Assembly (NCBI RefSeq): GCF_002179555.1
Contig: NZ_NHOU01000012.1
Location: 1-64,000 of the forward strand
DNA: 64,000 nucleotides
Reading direction: 5' to 3'
From: Salinicola salarius
GTDB taxonomy: Bacteria > Pseudomonadota > Gammaproteobacteria > Pseudomonadales > Halomonadaceae
Shown: positions 27,082 through 35,916 of the stretch, one piece after another
Numbering within the stretch: position 1 is the stretch's first letter
Layout: the number at the start of each line of letters is the position of its first letter
Notes under the pieces: model-generated
What the model was told of the DNA's origin: nothing
The model's input: only the letters and a program-made list of their open reading frames with translations
Database searches by the model: none
Program-made: the position numbers and the translations under genes

Positions 27082-28242
27082 ATGCTTTACGGCAACATTC
27101 TGACCCCGGCAGGGTGGCGGCTCGGCACGCTCGACTGGCGTGACGGGCGAATCGTCACCCTCGAGGGGGAGGCGGTCGATCCGGACGCCAATGATCATCC
27201 CCGCCTGCTACCGGGATTCGTCGATCTGCATGTCCACGGCGGCGGCGGGGCGGACGCCATGGAAGGAGGCGATGCCGCCGCCACCATGGCACGTACCCAT
27301 GTGCGCTTCGGGACCACCAGCCTGCTGGTCACCACCATGACCGCGCCGGTATCCGATATCCGTCAGGCGTTACGGGATATCGCTCGGCTGATCGACGAGT
27401 CGCCCGTTCAGGCCTCGCGACTGCTGGGCGTGCACCTCGAAGGGCCTTATCTCAACCCCGGCAAGCTGGGCGCCCAGCCGCCGTATGCCCACCCCGGCGT
27501 GATCGAGGAGGTCGAAGCCCTGATGGCGCTCGCCCCGATCCGGCTGCTGACGCTGGCACCGGAGCTGTCCGGCCATGCCGAGCTCATCCGCCTGCTACGC
27601 GAGCGCGGAGTGCGGGTGCAGATGGGGCACACCCTGGGCAGCTATGAAGAGGGCGTGGCCGGGCTGGCTCACGGCGCCCAGGGTTTCACTCATCTCTTCA
27701 ATGCCATGACCGGGCTGCATCATCGCAAACCGGGAATGGTCGGCGCGGCGCTGGCGCATGCCGACTACGCCGAAATCATTCCCGATCTCCTGCACGTCCA
27801 TCCCGGGGCGATTCTGACGGCCTTGCGCTGCATTCCTCACCTCTATGGCGTGACCGACTCCACCGCCGCGGCCGGCATGCCCGACGGCGAATATCGGCTC
27901 GGCGAGCAGCATGTCACCAAGTGCCTGGGCGGCGTGCGACTGGCCGATGGCACGTTGGCCGGCAGCACGCTGACCATGGATCAGGCGCTGCGCAATCTCC
28001 TCCAGATCGGCCTCGATCTGGACGACGCCTGTCGTCGGCTATCTCAGTATCCTGCCGATTTCCTCGGCGAGACCGACATCGGCCGGCTCGAGATCGGCTG
28101 CCGTGCCGATGTCGTGGTCATGAATGCTCGACTCGAGATCGATTCTGTCTATGTCGGGGGCGAGCTCGCTCACCAGGCATCGGCGACGTCACGAGAACAG
28201 ACGACAACACGGGCGGCCGGCGCGCCGCGGGAGAGCCACTGA
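27082..28242 (+). CDS. nagA: N-acetylglucosamine-6-phosphate deacetylase
   Basis: A 386-residue amidohydrolase removing acetate from GlcNAc-6-phosphate. The N-terminal metal motif LPGFVDLHVHGGGGADAM, then GVHLEGPYLNPGKLGAQP with the metal glutamate, QMGHTLGSYEEG and THLFNAMTGLHHRKPGMVG histidine motifs are all present. VTDSTAAAGMPDGEYRLG carries the catalytic aspartate. The start has AGGAGAGG upstream. It overlaps the following SIS-domain gene by one base. Confidence 0.96.
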   Translation: MLYGNILTPAGWRLGTLDWRDGRIVTLEGEAVDPDANDHPRLLPGFVDLHVHGGGGADAMEGGDAAATMARTHVRFGTTSLLVTTMTAPVSDIRQALRDIARLIDESPVQASRLLGVHLEGPYLNPGKLGAQPPYAHPGVIEEVEALMALAPIRLLTLAPELSGHAELIRLLRERGVRVQMGHTLGSYEEGVAGLAHGAQGFTHLFNAMTGLHHRKPGMVGAALAHADYAEIIPDLLHVHPGAILTALRCIPHLYGVTDSTAAAGMPDGEYRLGEQHVTKCLGGVRLADGTLAGSTLTMDQALRNLLQIGLDLDDACRRLSQYPADFLGETDIGRLEIGCRADVVVMNARLEIDSVYVGGELAHQASATSREQTTTRAAGAPRESH

Positions 28243-29261
28243 TGTCACTGATGCTGGAAGAGGCGCAGAGCGCCCCGGAATGCCTGCGAGCCCAATGGCA
28301 GGCCAACGCCGATACGCTGGCCGAGTTCGGCCAGATTCTGCGCGAGGCGGACCTGCATGGCGCGCTGACGGTGGCGCGTGGCAGTTCCGACCATGCTGCT
28401 GCCTATTTCGGCTATCTCGGCATGAAGCATCTCGGGCTGCCAGTGGCGTCGGTGCCGCCCTCGCTGACGACCGTTGCCAATGCGCCATGGCGTGTCCAGG
28501 GGCAATTGGCGGTGGCCATTTCGCAGTCCGGCGCCAGCCCGGACCTGGTCGCGACGCAGAAGGCGCTGGCCGCCGGCGGGGCGCGCAGCCTGGCGCTGGT
28601 CAACACGCCCGACTCCCCGCTGGGGCACGCTTCCGAGCGTGAAATCGCCCTGCATGCGGGAGTCGAGAAGAGTGTCGCGGCAACCAAGAGTTATCTCGCC
28701 ACGCTTGCCGCCTGCGCGCATCTGGTCGGCGCCTGGGGCGGTGACGAGGCGCTGCTGTCGGCGCTGGAAGCGCTGCCGTCGAGACTCGAATCGGCAGCAC
28801 GACAGGACTGGCAGCCGGCGATAGATGCGCTGGTCGACGTCGACAGGCTGCTGGTGATCGGTCGCGGCGTGGGGCTCGCCATCGCTCAGGAAGCCGCGCT
28901 CAAGTTCAAGGAGACCTGTGCCATCCAGGCCGAACCGTTCAGTGCCGCCGAGGTTCGCCATGGGCCGATGGCGCTGATCGGGCCGGGCTATCCGGTGCTG
29001 GTCTTCGCGCCGCCGGGGCCGGACCAACCCGGCCTACTGGAGTTGGTGAAATGGCTGGAGAGCATCGACGCTAAGGTGCTGCTGGCGGCCGACGACAGTG
29101 TCGCCGAGCGTCATCTGCCGTTGATCGATGCCGGTCATGACGATCTGCAGCCGCTATCGGTGATCCAGAGCTTCTACGTGATGGCCGCGAAGCTGGCGGT
29201 GGCACGCGGTGGCGACCCGGATCAGCCGCGCCACCTGCAGAAGGTGACGCGCACGCTCTGA
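28242..29261 (+). CDS. nagB-II: SIS-domain glucosamine-6-phosphate deaminase (NagB-II type)
   Basis: A 339-residue protein with two SIS sugar-isomerase domains (about 30-165 and 190-320). ARGSSDHAAAYFGYLGMKH, ISQSGASPDLVATQKAL and EVRHGPMALIGPGYP match the isomerase half of GlmS. The glutaminase domain is absent, which marks the alternative deaminase that makes fructose-6-phosphate and ammonia. The start at 28242 overlaps the nagA stop and has GGGAGAG upstream. The classical NagB fold is not present in this cluster. Confidence 0.9.
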   Translation: MSLMLEEAQSAPECLRAQWQANADTLAEFGQILREADLHGALTVARGSSDHAAAYFGYLGMKHLGLPVASVPPSLTTVANAPWRVQGQLAVAISQSGASPDLVATQKALAAGGARSLALVNTPDSPLGHASEREIALHAGVEKSVAATKSYLATLAACAHLVGAWGGDEALLSALEALPSRLESAARQDWQPAIDALVDVDRLLVIGRGVGLAIAQEAALKFKETCAIQAEPFSAAEVRHGPMALIGPGYPVLVFAPPGPDQPGLLELVKWLESIDAKVLLAADDSVAERHLPLIDAGHDDLQPLSVIQSFYVMAAKLAVARGGDPDQPRHLQKVTRTL

Positions 29262-29368
29262 ATCGCCAGCGGTTCGCTGGTCTCGGCTAGCCACTCGATA
29301 CCGGGCGTTCGGCGCGTGCCGGATTGAAACAGGATCGAAATCGAAACAACAACAAGTCGGGAGTCTTC

Positions 29369-32152
29369 ATGTCATCCACGTTACGGTTTCTCAGTGCCCC
29401 GATGCGCGGGGTCGTGGTCCCGCTGTCGGAAGTGCCCGACCCGGTCTTTGGCGAAGGCGTCATGGGGCCGGGTATCGCGATCGACCCGCTGGGGGAAACG
29501 TTGCACGCCCCCTGCAACGGCGAGGTCATCCAGTGCGCCCGGACCGCCCATGCGATCACGCTGCGAGACGATGGCAACCACGAATGGCTGCTGCACATCG
29601 GGCTCGATACCGTCGATCTGGGTGGCGAGGGGTTCGAGCTGCTGGTCTCGGCCGGCGAGCACGTCTCGGCCGGTGATCCGCTGTGCCGGTTCGACGCCGA
29701 CCGGCTGGCGCAGCGCGCCACGGCGCTGGTCAGCCCCATCGTGCTGACCAACGGCGCCGAGATCCAGCTGGAAACGCTGGTCACGCCGGGAACGGTCGTC
29801 GAGATGGGCGAAGCGCTTCTCCGCTGGCAGGTAGCCGTCGAGGCAGCAAGCGCAGGTCACGACGACTCCGGACGCGAGGAAACCGCGCATGGCGAGGCAA
29901 CGATCGCTTCGGCCAGCGGGTTGCATGCTCGTCCGGCGGCGCGGCTGCGAGCCATCGCCCAGGCGCATGCGGTCGAACTGACGCTGACGCGGGCTGGCGA
30001 TGGCAGCGTCGGCGAACCCCCTGAGGACGAAACCGGCGCCAGCGCTGCCAGCCTGAGCGCTCTGCTCAACCTGGGGCTGGCTCGGGGGGATCGGGTGCGG
30101 ATCATGGCGCGAGGGGCGAGCGCGCAGGCCGCTGTCGAGGCGGCGGTGGCGTTGCTCGAAGCGCCTGAAGCCGCTGATGATGGCGGCCAGAACGAGCCGC
30201 CTCAGACGCAGCCCGGCCGGCAGCAACGAGCATCGCCGGCAGCCGCCATCGAGTCCCCGGCTGGCGTTCTGACCGGTTTGGCCGCAAGCGCTGGTCTGGT
30301 GGTGGGGCCGCTGGTTCGCTACGCGGTCGCGCTACCGCATGTGCCTGACAAAGGGGAGGATCCCGAGCGGGAGCGCCAGGCGCTGTCGCAGGCCGTGGCC
30401 GATGCCGACGCCTCGCTGGCCCAGGCGATGGAAGACGCCCGGGCGCAGGGCCGAGAAGACGAGACGGAAATCTTCGAAGCCCACCGCGCCTGGCTGGACG
30501 ATCCCGATCTGCGCGCAGCGGCCGAGGCGGAAATCGCCAGCGGGCACAGCGCCGGGCGGGCCTGGTTCCTGGCGCTGGAGCGCGAGATTGAACGCTTGCA
30601 GGCCGGCGACAGTCCCTTGCTGGCGGCGCGGGCCGACGATCTGCGTGATCTGCAGCGCCGGGTCATGCAGCCTCTCGCGGCCGAGGCGGCGACAACCGTT
30701 TCGGGGATCGACGGCGCGATTCTGGCGGCGCGAGAGCTCACGCCCTCGCAGTTCGTCGAGGTGGCGGATCGGATAGCCGGCCTGTGTCTGGCAGCCGGCG
30801 GCCTGACCTCCCACGTCTCGATCCTGGCGCGAGCGCGAGGCCTGCCATGCCTGGTGGCGATGGGCGAGGCGCTGCTGGAGGCGGACAGCGACAAGGCCTG
30901 CCTGGATGTCCGTCGCGATGGTCATCATGGCGTACTCGAGCTCGCGCCCGATGAAAGCCGCCTGGCGGCGGTCGACGCCGAACTGGCCGGTCAGCGGCGG
31001 CAGGCGGCAGCGGAGCGGGCGGCTGCTTTCGACCCGGTATCGACCCGAGACGGGCGGCACCTTCATGTCGCGGCGAATATCGCCTCTCCCATGGAGGCGC
31101 GGGAGGCTGCCGGGGCGGGCGCCGGTGGCGTCGGGCTGATGCGCAGCGAATTCCTGTTTCTGGAGCGGCAGACCGCACCGACGCTGGCCGAACAACAGGC
31201 CGAGTACCGCGCCGCCGTCGAGGCGATGGATGGCAAACCAGTCGTCATACGGTTGCTGGATATCGGCGCCGACAAGCAGCTTCCCTATCTCCAGCTATCG
31301 GCAACGCCCAACCCGGCGCTGGGTGAGCGGGGTGTCAGACTCTGGCAGACACATCCCGATCTCTTCGAGACACAGCTCGACGCGCTGCTCGAAGCGGGTC
31401 GCGGTCTGCCGCTTTGTGAAGACGGGCTGCCGTCACTGCGGCTGATGGTGCCGATGGTGGCCGATGTCGGCGAATTGCGCTGGGTGCGGGAGCGGCTCGT
31501 ATCACGGGCGGCGGCGCTGGGCATCGAGCGGCTGCTGGCGCTGGGGGCGATGATCGAGGTGCCGAGCGCGGCGCTATGTGCGGCCAGTCTGGCTCACGAA
31601 GCCGATTTTCTCTCCATCGGCACCAACGACCTGACCCAGTACGCCCTGGCCATGGATCGCGAAGTGGCGTCGCTGGCGCTGCGCAACGATGTGCTCCATC
31701 CCGGAGTGCTGCGGCTCATCACGCTGTGTCTCGAAGGGGTGGCGGGCCAATGCCCGGTCGCTGTCTGCGGCGCGGCGGCGGGGGATCCGCTGGCGGGAGT
31801 CCTGCTCGCGGCGATGGGCGTCGACGAGCTCTCCGTCGAACCCGGCCGTATCGCCGCGGTCAAGGCCGCACTGCGTCGGCTGGACGCCGCTGCCCTGGCC
31901 AGCCGGCTCCCCTCGCTGTTGGCGCTGGAAGATGGCGCTGCGGTGAGACAGGCGCTGGGCGATCTGCCGAAAGCGGTTTTCGGTTCGGACGATGACGTGC
32001 CAGACGCTGGTGCCCAGGGTGTCGACGGCGTGTCCTCGAGCGACGGCGAGGCCAGGTCCGGCATCGGCAACGCGACAGCAAGAGATAACGCGACACGAGA
32101 TAACGCGACACGAGATAACGCGACACGAGATAACGCGACAACAAGAGATTGA
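29369..32152 (+). CDS. nagF: PTS EIIA-HPr-enzyme I fusion protein for N-acetylglucosamine
   Basis: A 927-residue phosphorelay protein. The EIIA(Glc)-type domain (about 1-150) has H61 and active H76 in LLHIGLDTV. The HPr domain (about 172-265) has H186 in ASGLHARPAARL. The enzyme I part (about 295-885) has phospho-His H482 in GGLTSHVSILARARGLPCLV, a PEP-site MRSEFLFLER and C800 in VAVCGAAAGDP. It moves phosphate from PEP to NagE without separate carriers. The start has GGGAG upstream; the frame extends 15 codons earlier. The C-terminal tail is a DNATR repeat encoded by a 15-bp tandem repeat. Confidence 0.95.
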   Translation: MSSTLRFLSAPMRGVVVPLSEVPDPVFGEGVMGPGIAIDPLGETLHAPCNGEVIQCARTAHAITLRDDGNHEWLLHIGLDTVDLGGEGFELLVSAGEHVSAGDPLCRFDADRLAQRATALVSPIVLTNGAEIQLETLVTPGTVVEMGEALLRWQVAVEAASAGHDDSGREETAHGEATIASASGLHARPAARLRAIAQAHAVELTLTRAGDGSVGEPPEDETGASAASLSALLNLGLARGDRVRIMARGASAQAAVEAAVALLEAPEAADDGGQNEPPQTQPGRQQRASPAAAIESPAGVLTGLAASAGLVVGPLVRYAVALPHVPDKGEDPERERQALSQAVADADASLAQAMEDARAQGREDETEIFEAHRAWLDDPDLRAAAEAEIASGHSAGRAWFLALEREIERLQAGDSPLLAARADDLRDLQRRVMQPLAAEAATTVSGIDGAILAARELTPSQFVEVADRIAGLCLAAGGLTSHVSILARARGLPCLVAMGEALLEADSDKACLDVRRDGHHGVLELAPDESRLAAVDAELAGQRRQAAAERAAAFDPVSTRDGRHLHVAANIASPMEAREAAGAGAGGVGLMRSEFLFLERQTAPTLAEQQAEYRAAVEAMDGKPVVIRLLDIGADKQLPYLQLSATPNPALGERGVRLWQTHPDLFETQLDALLEAGRGLPLCEDGLPSLRLMVPMVADVGELRWVRERLVSRAAALGIERLLALGAMIEVPSAALCAASLAHEADFLSIGTNDLTQYALAMDREVASLALRNDVLHPGVLRLITLCLEGVAGQCPVAVCGAAAGDPLAGVLLAAMGVDELSVEPGRIAAVKAALRRLDAAALASRLPSLLALEDGAAVRQALGDLPKAVFGSDDDVPDAGAQGVDGVSSSDGEARSGIGNATARDNATRDNATRDNATRDNATTRD
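32084..32143 (+). repeat. Four tandem 15-bp repeats at the 3' end of nagF
   Basis: GATAACGCGACACGA starts at 32084, 32099, 32114 and 32129; the last copy ends in ACA. In frame it encodes DNATR repeats that form the protein's C-terminal tail. The array ends nine bases before the nagF stop and 20 before nagE. Copy-number change would keep frame. Confidence 0.9.
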
Positions 32153-32162
32153 GGAGCGCGTC

Positions 32163-33845
32163 ATGACCACGACCTTCGGTTCCCGGCTCATGGCCGGTCT
32201 GCAGAAACTCGGGCGCTCGCTGATGCTGCCCATCGCGGTATTGCCGGTGGCGGGCCTGCTGCTGCGCCTGGGCCAGCCCGATCTGCTCGATATCGCCTTC
32301 ATCGCCAATGCCGGCAATGCGATCTTTTCCAACCTGGCGTTGATCTTCGCCATCGGCGTGGCGGTCGGTTTTGCCGACGACGACAACGGTGCCGCCGGAC
32401 TGGCGGGGGTGATCGGCTACCTGGTACTCAACGCGGTACTGGAAACGCTGAATCCCGACATCAACATGGGGGTGCTTGCGGGGATCATCATCGGCAGTGT
32501 GGCCGGGTTGCTCTACAACCGTTACAAGGCGATCAAGCTGCCGGACTACCTGGCGTTCTTCGGCGGGCGGCGCTTCATTCCCATCGTCACCGGGCTTTCG
32601 GCGGTGGTGCTCGGCGGCATCTTCGGCTTGATCTGGCCGCCGGTCCAGCAGGGCATCGATCAACTGGGGCAGTGGCTGATCGACGCCGGCGATCTGGGGC
32701 TGTTCGTCTACGGCGTGCTCAACCGCATCCTGATCGTCACCGGCCTGCATCACGTGCTCAACAGCTTCGTGTGGTTCGTGTTCGGCAGCTTCGACGGCGC
32801 CACCGGCGATCTCAATCGCTTCTTTGCCGGTGACCCGAGTGCGGGGAGCTTCATGGCGGGCTTCTTCCCGGTGATGATGTTCGGCCTGCCCGCGGCCGCG
32901 CTGGCGATGTATCACGCTGCGCCCAAGTCTCGTCGCGCCCAGGTCGGCGGCTTGTTGCTGTCGCTGGCGCTGACTGCCTTTCTGACCGGAGTCACCGAGC
33001 CGATCGAGTTCTCGTTCATGTTCCTGGCGCCCGCACTGTATGCGATGCATGCGGTTCTCACCGGCATCTCGATGGCGCTGATGAACATGCTCGACGTCAA
33101 GCTGGGTTTCACCTTCTCGGCCGGGGCCTTCGACTATGCGCTCTCCTACGGTTTGTCGACCAACGGCTGGATGATGGTTCCGGTGGGGCTTTGCTACTTC
33201 GTGCTCTACTACGGCATCTTCCGCTGGGCCATCGTGCGCTTCGACCTGCCTACGCCGGGCCGCGAGCCGGAAACGGCAGAGGCTGCCGGCGCTCCGGTCG
33301 AGGCCGGCGAACGGGGCCCGGCGTTCGTGCGCGCCTTGGGCGGCGCGGCCAATCTCACCAGCGTGGGAGCCTGTACCACACGCCTACGACTGGTACTGGT
33401 CGATGACAAGGCCATCGACGAGCCGGCGCTCAAGCAGCTTGGTGCGCGTGGCGTGCTGCATCTGCGCGGTGGTGGCCTTCAGGTGATCCTGGGGCCGATC
33501 GCCGATGGCATCGCCGACGAAATCCGCGCGGCGATGCGGGATCAAGGCAAGACGCCGGATGTACCGGCGGCGATGGAGAGCGACACGGCACTGGACGATG
33601 CCGTGCTGGATTCGGCTTCGCGACAAGCGTGGCTGGCGGCGCTGGGTGGTGCGGAGAATATTCGCCTCGTCGCGGCCGTGGCAACGACCCGGTTGCGGGT
33701 GGAGCTAGGGGACCGTGATCGTATCGATGAGTCTGCGCTCCTGGCGCTGGGGGCTGCCGGTATCCAGGAAATTGGTCACGGCGTTCTGCATCTGGTGATG
33801 GGGCGGCAGGCCGGCGCGGTGGCCAATAGTCTCGAGACCAGATGA
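32163..33845 (+). CDS. nagE: N-acetylglucosamine PTS permease EIICB with second, cysteine-less EIIB
   Basis: A 560-residue transporter. The EIIC part (about 1-370, ten or so hydrophobic segments, sugar-site motif FLTGVTEPIEFSFMF) imports and phosphorylates GlcNAc. EIIB-1 (about 385-455) has the phospho-cysteine C404 in SVGACTTRLRL. EIIB-2 (about 488-560) repeats the fold (LVAAVATTRLRV) with alanine 507 in place of the cysteine, so it cannot relay phosphate and is presumably structural or regulatory. It starts 10 bp after nagF with TTGAGGAG as ribosome site. Confidence 0.93.
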   Translation: MTTTFGSRLMAGLQKLGRSLMLPIAVLPVAGLLLRLGQPDLLDIAFIANAGNAIFSNLALIFAIGVAVGFADDDNGAAGLAGVIGYLVLNAVLETLNPDINMGVLAGIIIGSVAGLLYNRYKAIKLPDYLAFFGGRRFIPIVTGLSAVVLGGIFGLIWPPVQQGIDQLGQWLIDAGDLGLFVYGVLNRILIVTGLHHVLNSFVWFVFGSFDGATGDLNRFFAGDPSAGSFMAGFFPVMMFGLPAAALAMYHAAPKSRRAQVGGLLLSLALTAFLTGVTEPIEFSFMFLAPALYAMHAVLTGISMALMNMLDVKLGFTFSAGAFDYALSYGLSTNGWMMVPVGLCYFVLYYGIFRWAIVRFDLPTPGREPETAEAAGAPVEAGERGPAFVRALGGAANLTSVGACTTRLRLVLVDDKAIDEPALKQLGARGVLHLRGGGLQVILGPIADGIADEIRAAMRDQGKTPDVPAAMESDTALDDAVLDSASRQAWLAALGGAENIRLVAAVATTRLRVELGDRDRIDESALLALGAAGIQEIGHGVLHLVMGRQAGAVANSLETR

Positions 33846-33904
33846 CAGACCGGAGTTGAGGGCTGCGATTCTGGGAGAGTGTAGAGAGTGGGATAGCGTA
33901 CGGT

Positions 33905-33933
33905 GGCCAGTGGGAAATTGACGCCCGCTGGCC
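33905..33933 (+). terminator. Hairpin after the nag operon
   Basis: GGCCAGTGGG (33905-33914) pairs with CCCGCTGGCC (33924-33933) with one G-U. There is no T-run; it could be a weak terminator or an mRNA 3' hairpin. Confidence 0.35.
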
Positions 33934-34020
33934 GGCCGCCGACACTGAACGCCCCGAGTTTGAAAACCGTGGCTGACACTGGCCGCCGAAGTTCGACGCT
34001 ATCGACCCAAGGAAGACTCC

Positions 34021-34821
34021 ATGGCCCAGCATCTGATCGCCAGCGATCTCGATAACACTCTGTTGAATGCCGAGCATCGCGTCGACGCCTTGACGCGAGA
34101 CACCTTGCGGACATTGTCGGCGCAGGGCCATGTGATTGCGCTGGCCTCCGGGCGGCACTATCACGATATCGCGGCGATCCGACGACAGCTGGAGATCCCG
34201 ACCTGGATCATCAGCAGCAACGGCGCCCACGTTCACGATGCCGACGATCGGCTCGTCAACGAAACGCTGGTGCCGATCGAGCTGGTTCAGGCACTGGTGG
34301 CGCTGCCACGTCCGGAGACGGTGCGGCTCAATCTCTACACCCACGACCGTTGGCTGATCGACGCCGAGGCGCCGGAACTGTTGCCGCTTCATGCGATGAC
34401 GGGATTCACCTACCAGGTCGATGACATGCGCGACCTGGCGGATGAACACGTCGGCAAGGTGCTCTATATTGGCGAGCCGGCATTGCTCGAGCCGCTGGAG
34501 CACACCCTGCGGGAGGAGTATGGGGAGGCGTTGCATATCACCTATTCGGCGGCCAATTCGCTGGAGGTCATGCATCGGGGCGTGAACAAGGCGACCGCGC
34601 TGAGCCGCGCGATCAAGGCGCTCGATCTTCCCATCGAGCGGGCGCTGGCGTTCGGCGACAACTTCAATGACGTCGAAATGCTGACGCTGGTGGGCAATGC
34701 CTATGTCGTTTCCAACGCCCATCCCGAGGTCATCGACCAACTGCCACGGGCCAAGAGGATTGGCGCGCATCACGAGTCGGCGGTGGCCCACACGCTGCGA
34801 GCGTTCTTTTCGCTCGATTGA
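34021..34821 (+). CDS. Cof-type HAD-family phosphatase
   Basis: A 266-residue hydrolase. Motif I is ASDLDNTLL (nucleophile and acid/base aspartates), motif II is IALASGRHY, and FGDNFNDVEMLTLVG is motif IV with the metal aspartates. A C2-type cap lies between about 85 and 190. This layout is that of the YidA/YbhA/Cof group, which dephosphorylates sugar phosphates and related metabolites. An AAGGAAG site precedes the ATG. It follows nagE by 175 bp and could be on the same transcript, but a role in amino-sugar use is only a guess. Confidence 0.88.
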   Translation: MAQHLIASDLDNTLLNAEHRVDALTRDTLRTLSAQGHVIALASGRHYHDIAAIRRQLEIPTWIISSNGAHVHDADDRLVNETLVPIELVQALVALPRPETVRLNLYTHDRWLIDAEAPELLPLHAMTGFTYQVDDMRDLADEHVGKVLYIGEPALLEPLEHTLREEYGEALHITYSAANSLEVMHRGVNKATALSRAIKALDLPIERALAFGDNFNDVEMLTLVGNAYVVSNAHPEVIDQLPRAKRIGAHHESAVAHTLRAFFSLD

Positions 34822-34881
34822 TGTCACGGTGTCGCTTCACGTGCTCTCGATCGACTCGGCGGCGGATTTCCGTTCGCCGAG

Positions 34882-35916
34882 TCAACCCTTCTCCGCAGTA
34901 TCATCCAGCCGCCGCAGTTGCTGCCACACTTCACGCCGCAGGTCGGCGAGGCGCGGCTGTTCGCCAGGCTCGAAGGCGATCGGCCGGGTAGTTCGCATGG
35001 CGCGCAGGCCCAGACGTGCCGTCAGCAACCCGGCACCCAGGCCCTGACCGGCGCGACTCGATAGCTTGGCCGCCAGATTCATCGACAGCAGATCCATGCC
35101 GGCGTCGGTGACCATCTCGCTGGCACCGGCGAAGGCCATGTTGCGCAGCACTTCCCTGAACAGTTTGAGACGGCTGGCGTAGCCGAGCTGCAGTCCATAG
35201 AGCGCGGCGATGCGATCGAGCATGGCAATGTTGCGCCAGGCCATCAGCGACATGTCCACCAGGGTCAACGGGCTGACGGCGACCATGACGGCGGTTTCTC
35301 CCGACATTCGCGTCACCAGCCGTCGTGCCGCCCGGTCGCGCGGCGCGAGGATATGGTGCGCGATCAGTTCGCGGGTCTCGTGCGCCGTATGGTGCGCCTG
35401 GTGGGCGCGCAGGAAGGACTGCCAGTGCGGATGATCCCGGGAGAGCCCCATTTGGCTACGAAGTTCGTCGGCCAGTGTGGCCGGGTCCGTGCGGGCGTTG
35501 TCGGTGTCGTCGATCCATTCGTCGTCCAACTGCTGCCGCAGGCGTGCGTGGCGGCGCAACTGGCGCAGCCGCCACACCTCGCCAGCGAGCGCCTTGGCAG
35601 CCAGCCCGACGGCAAGCAGGCCGAGCATGCTCCAGGCGCCCGACAGCCAGTCGCCGCCGAGCGCCGAGGTATAGAGCGACTGTGCGGCCTCGATCGTGCC
35701 GAGCGCGAGCGTGCCGCCGAAGATGGCCAACAGTCCCCAGCGGCGCTTGCGCGGCGGTTCGATGGCGGCATCGAGCGCGGGCGAGTCGTCGTCCGCGGAG
35801 TAGGGATCGCTGGCCTGCGTGGGGGCGTAGACTTGCGCGCCGTTCAACGAGACGTCGTCGGCAGGCGTCGGCGGTTCATCGAACGTGAAGCGCTGCCCGG
35901 GGCGGGGATCGCTCAT
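34882..35916 (-). CDS. ycjF: YcjF/TIGR01620-type membrane protein (DUF697)
   Basis: A 344-residue inner-membrane protein. The Pro/Asp-rich N-terminus is soluble. Two hydrophobic segments follow at about 77-95 and 105-120, then a charged region (RQLRRHARLRQQLDDEWID). The C-terminal DUF697-like segment (VSPLTLVDMSLMAWRNIAML) is amphipathic. It overlaps the upstream ycjX by 4 bp, the pairing seen across gammaproteobacteria, where the pair is linked to envelope or heat stress. Exact biochemical role unknown. Confidence 0.85.
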   Translation of the reverse strand: MSDPRPGQRFTFDEPPTPADDVSLNGAQVYAPTQASDPYSADDDSPALDAAIEPPRKRRWGLLAIFGGTLALGTIEAAQSLYTSALGGDWLSGAWSMLGLLAVGLAAKALAGEVWRLRQLRRHARLRQQLDDEWIDDTDNARTDPATLADELRSQMGLSRDHPHWQSFLRAHQAHHTAHETRELIAHHILAPRDRAARRLVTRMSGETAVMVAVSPLTLVDMSLMAWRNIAMLDRIAALYGLQLGYASRLKLFREVLRNMAFAGASEMVTDAGMDLLSMNLAAKLSSRAGQGLGAGLLTARLGLRAMRTTRPIAFEPGEQPRLADLRREVWQQLRRLDDTAEKG

